DNA of 14,742 nucleotides. Origin: Cellvibrionaceae bacterium (lineage in GTDB: Bacteria; Pseudomonadota; Gammaproteobacteria; Pseudomonadales; Cellvibrionaceae). The notes under the pieces were generated by a model. The model saw nothing but the letters and a program-made list of their open reading frames with translations, searched no databases and was not told the DNA's origin. The stretch covers positions 1 to 14,742 of the forward strand of contig JAGKXA010000097.1 in NCBI GenBank assembly GCA_021151615.1, written 5' to 3'. The position numbers and the translations under genes are program-made. This document shows, in pieces, positions 13,653-14,742 of the stretch. How positions within the stretch are numbered: position 1 is the stretch's first letter; each line of letters begins with the position of its first letter.

Positions 13653-14742
13653 ATGGCAACCCGGGCATTCATTCTGTGCATCGGTTTACTACCTTCGCTG
13701 GTTCTGGCAAGTGAGGCTAGCCAATACCTGAATCTGGAGTTGGAACAACTGCTGCAGGTCAGCATAATCGGCTCTACCTTGCGTGATGAATCCCTTAAAA
13801 CCGTGCCCTCTGTCGTTACAGTATTTACCCGCGAGCAGTTGGATACCCTGGGGTTGGATTACCTGTATGAGCTGATGCCCCTGGTGCCGGGCTTTCAGGT
13901 AACGCGGGTAGGTGACCATCAAATCAATTACACCTTCAGCGCGGCGGGCAGGCGCACTGCGGTACGCGCCCGGGAAATTGCCCTGGTGGTGGATGGGCGC
14001 CTTTTTGTGGACCCGCGCTCCGCCGGTGCAGACAGTGCTTTCGCCTTGTTTCCGCTGGCCAACATTGAGCGAGTGGAGGTTATCCAGGGGCCGGGTTCGG
14101 CTATCTATGGCTCGGGCGCCTTTACCGGTTTGATTAATATTGTCAGCCGCCGCAAGGGCAAATTGTTAAGCCTGAACGCCGGAGAGAACCAGCGGCGCAA
14201 GCTGGATTTGCATTGGAATCATCGCCAGGGCGATTGGCAGGCCAATGTGTTTGCCCACGCCTATGAGGATAGTGGTTTCGAATACCACTTGGCCAATGGT
14301 GCGGTTACCCGTGACCCGCGCGCAGAGTTAGCCCTGGATCTGGGGGTGCAATATCGCCAAACCAGGGTGCAGCTTGCCTGGTTCCAGTTCCAGGCAGAAG
14401 ATTTTTATGCCTTGGAAAAAGTGCGCCAGGGCTTTAATGATTTTCAACCCGAGTATCGCCACCTTACCCTGGAACAGGAGTTGAACCCCGCAGCAGGCTG
14501 GTCGATGAAGTTCAATTACCACTATCAGAGCGCTGACCAGTATTTGGATGCACCGCTCTCGGCGGCGGGTGCTCTGACTTCGATTAGCACCCCTCCAAGC
14601 GCAGAGCCATTGCTCATTAAGTTAAATTTTTATTCACGGGCCAACAAGCTGGCCTGGGCGAATGATGTGTCCATCAATGATGCGGCGAGCCTGCAATGGG
14701 GGCTGGAGTGGTTGAGGGCCGGGAACGCCAATGGTATCGCCT
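13653..14742 (+). CDS. TonB-dependent outer-membrane receptor, N-terminal part, truncated by window edge
   Basis: The first 363 residues of a TonB-dependent receptor are present. MATRAFILCIGLLPSLVLA is a type I signal peptide, followed by LNLELEQLLQVSIIGSTLRD and the plug domain. Plug signatures are KTVPSVVTVFTREQLDTLG, LYELMPLVPGFQV, a modified RGxx...DG segment (GRRTAVRAREIALVVDGRLF) and IERVEVIQGPGSAIYGSGAF followed by TGLINIV. Aromatic-rich amphipathic strands of the barrel begin near residue 180. The substrate cannot be read from this part. The ATG is 2 bp after the stop of the GGDEF-EAL gene, so it belongs to the same operon. It may import a ligand or act as the surface sensor for the YfiR-kinase module; this role is inferred from position only. 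Confidence 0.9.
   Translation, partial: MATRAFILCIGLLPSLVLASEASQYLNLELEQLLQVSIIGSTLRDESLKTVPSVVTVFTREQLDTLGLDYLYELMPLVPGFQVTRVGDHQINYTFSAAGRRTAVRAREIALVVDGRLFVDPRSAGADSAFALFPLANIERVEVIQGPGSAIYGSGAFTGLINIVSRRKGKLLSLNAGENQRRKLDLHWNHRQGDWQANVFAHAYEDSGFEYHLANGAVTRDPRAELALDLGVQYRQTRVQLAWFQFQAEDFYALEKVRQGFNDFQPEYRHLTLEQELNPAAGWSMKFNYHYQSADQYLDAPLSAAGALTSISTPPSAEPLLIKLNFYSRANKLAWANDVSINDAASLQWGLEWLRAGNANGIA

Overview
The window comes from a Gram-negative bacterium. It encodes a lipid-transport system that spans the inner membrane and periplasm, a lipoprotein, a TonB-dependent outer-membrane receptor, a BarA-type hybrid kinase and c-di-GMP enzymes. The protein families and moderate GC content fit a gammaproteobacterium, and Cellvibrio or a relative in the Cellvibrionales is my best guess. 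That placement is inference from recognised protein styles, not from a search.

Left part, minus strand (1-6201). Reading in the direction of transcription there is an MCE/Mla-type lipid transporter operon: a permease with a fused STAS domain, an ATPase, an MCE substrate-binding protein and an auxiliary lipoprotein. The genes are packed with 0 to about 50 bp between them. After a 106-bp gap with a dyad-symmetric element comes a second minus-strand unit, fermentative D-lactate dehydrogenase (ldhA) followed 46 bp later by alpha-glucan/glycogen phosphorylase (glgP). glgP runs off the left edge. The pair suggests glycogen breakdown coupled to fermentative redox balancing.

Middle (6202-7886). A small membrane-anchored DUF6164-type gene on the plus strand converges with a minus-strand protein built from two 6-pyruvoyl-tetrahydropterin-synthase-like halves (QueD-like). 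The divergent spacer before the DUF6164 gene has TAGATA repeats spaced 11 and 22 bp apart. The divergent spacer after the QueD-like gene has a plausible sigma-70 promoter and two identical 12-bp repeats spaced 22 bp apart.

Right part, plus strand (7887-14742). Four tightly coupled genes form what looks like one envelope-to-c-di-GMP signalling operon: a secreted YfiR/DUF4154 protein; a hybrid histidine kinase whose periplasmic sensor and HAMP resemble those of the diguanylate cyclase YfiN/DgcN (CHASE8); a REC-PAS-PAS-GGDEF-EAL response regulator with all recognisable catalytic residues; and a TonB-dependent receptor cut by the right edge. YfiR is known as the periplasmic inhibitor of YfiN. Here the YfiN sensor module appears to be attached to a phosphorelay kinase, and the cyclase/phosphodiesterase is a separate soluble response regulator. 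This rewired arrangement is the most interesting system in the window. No RNA genes, mobile elements or CRISPR arrays were seen, and no stretch over 300 bp lacks a gene.
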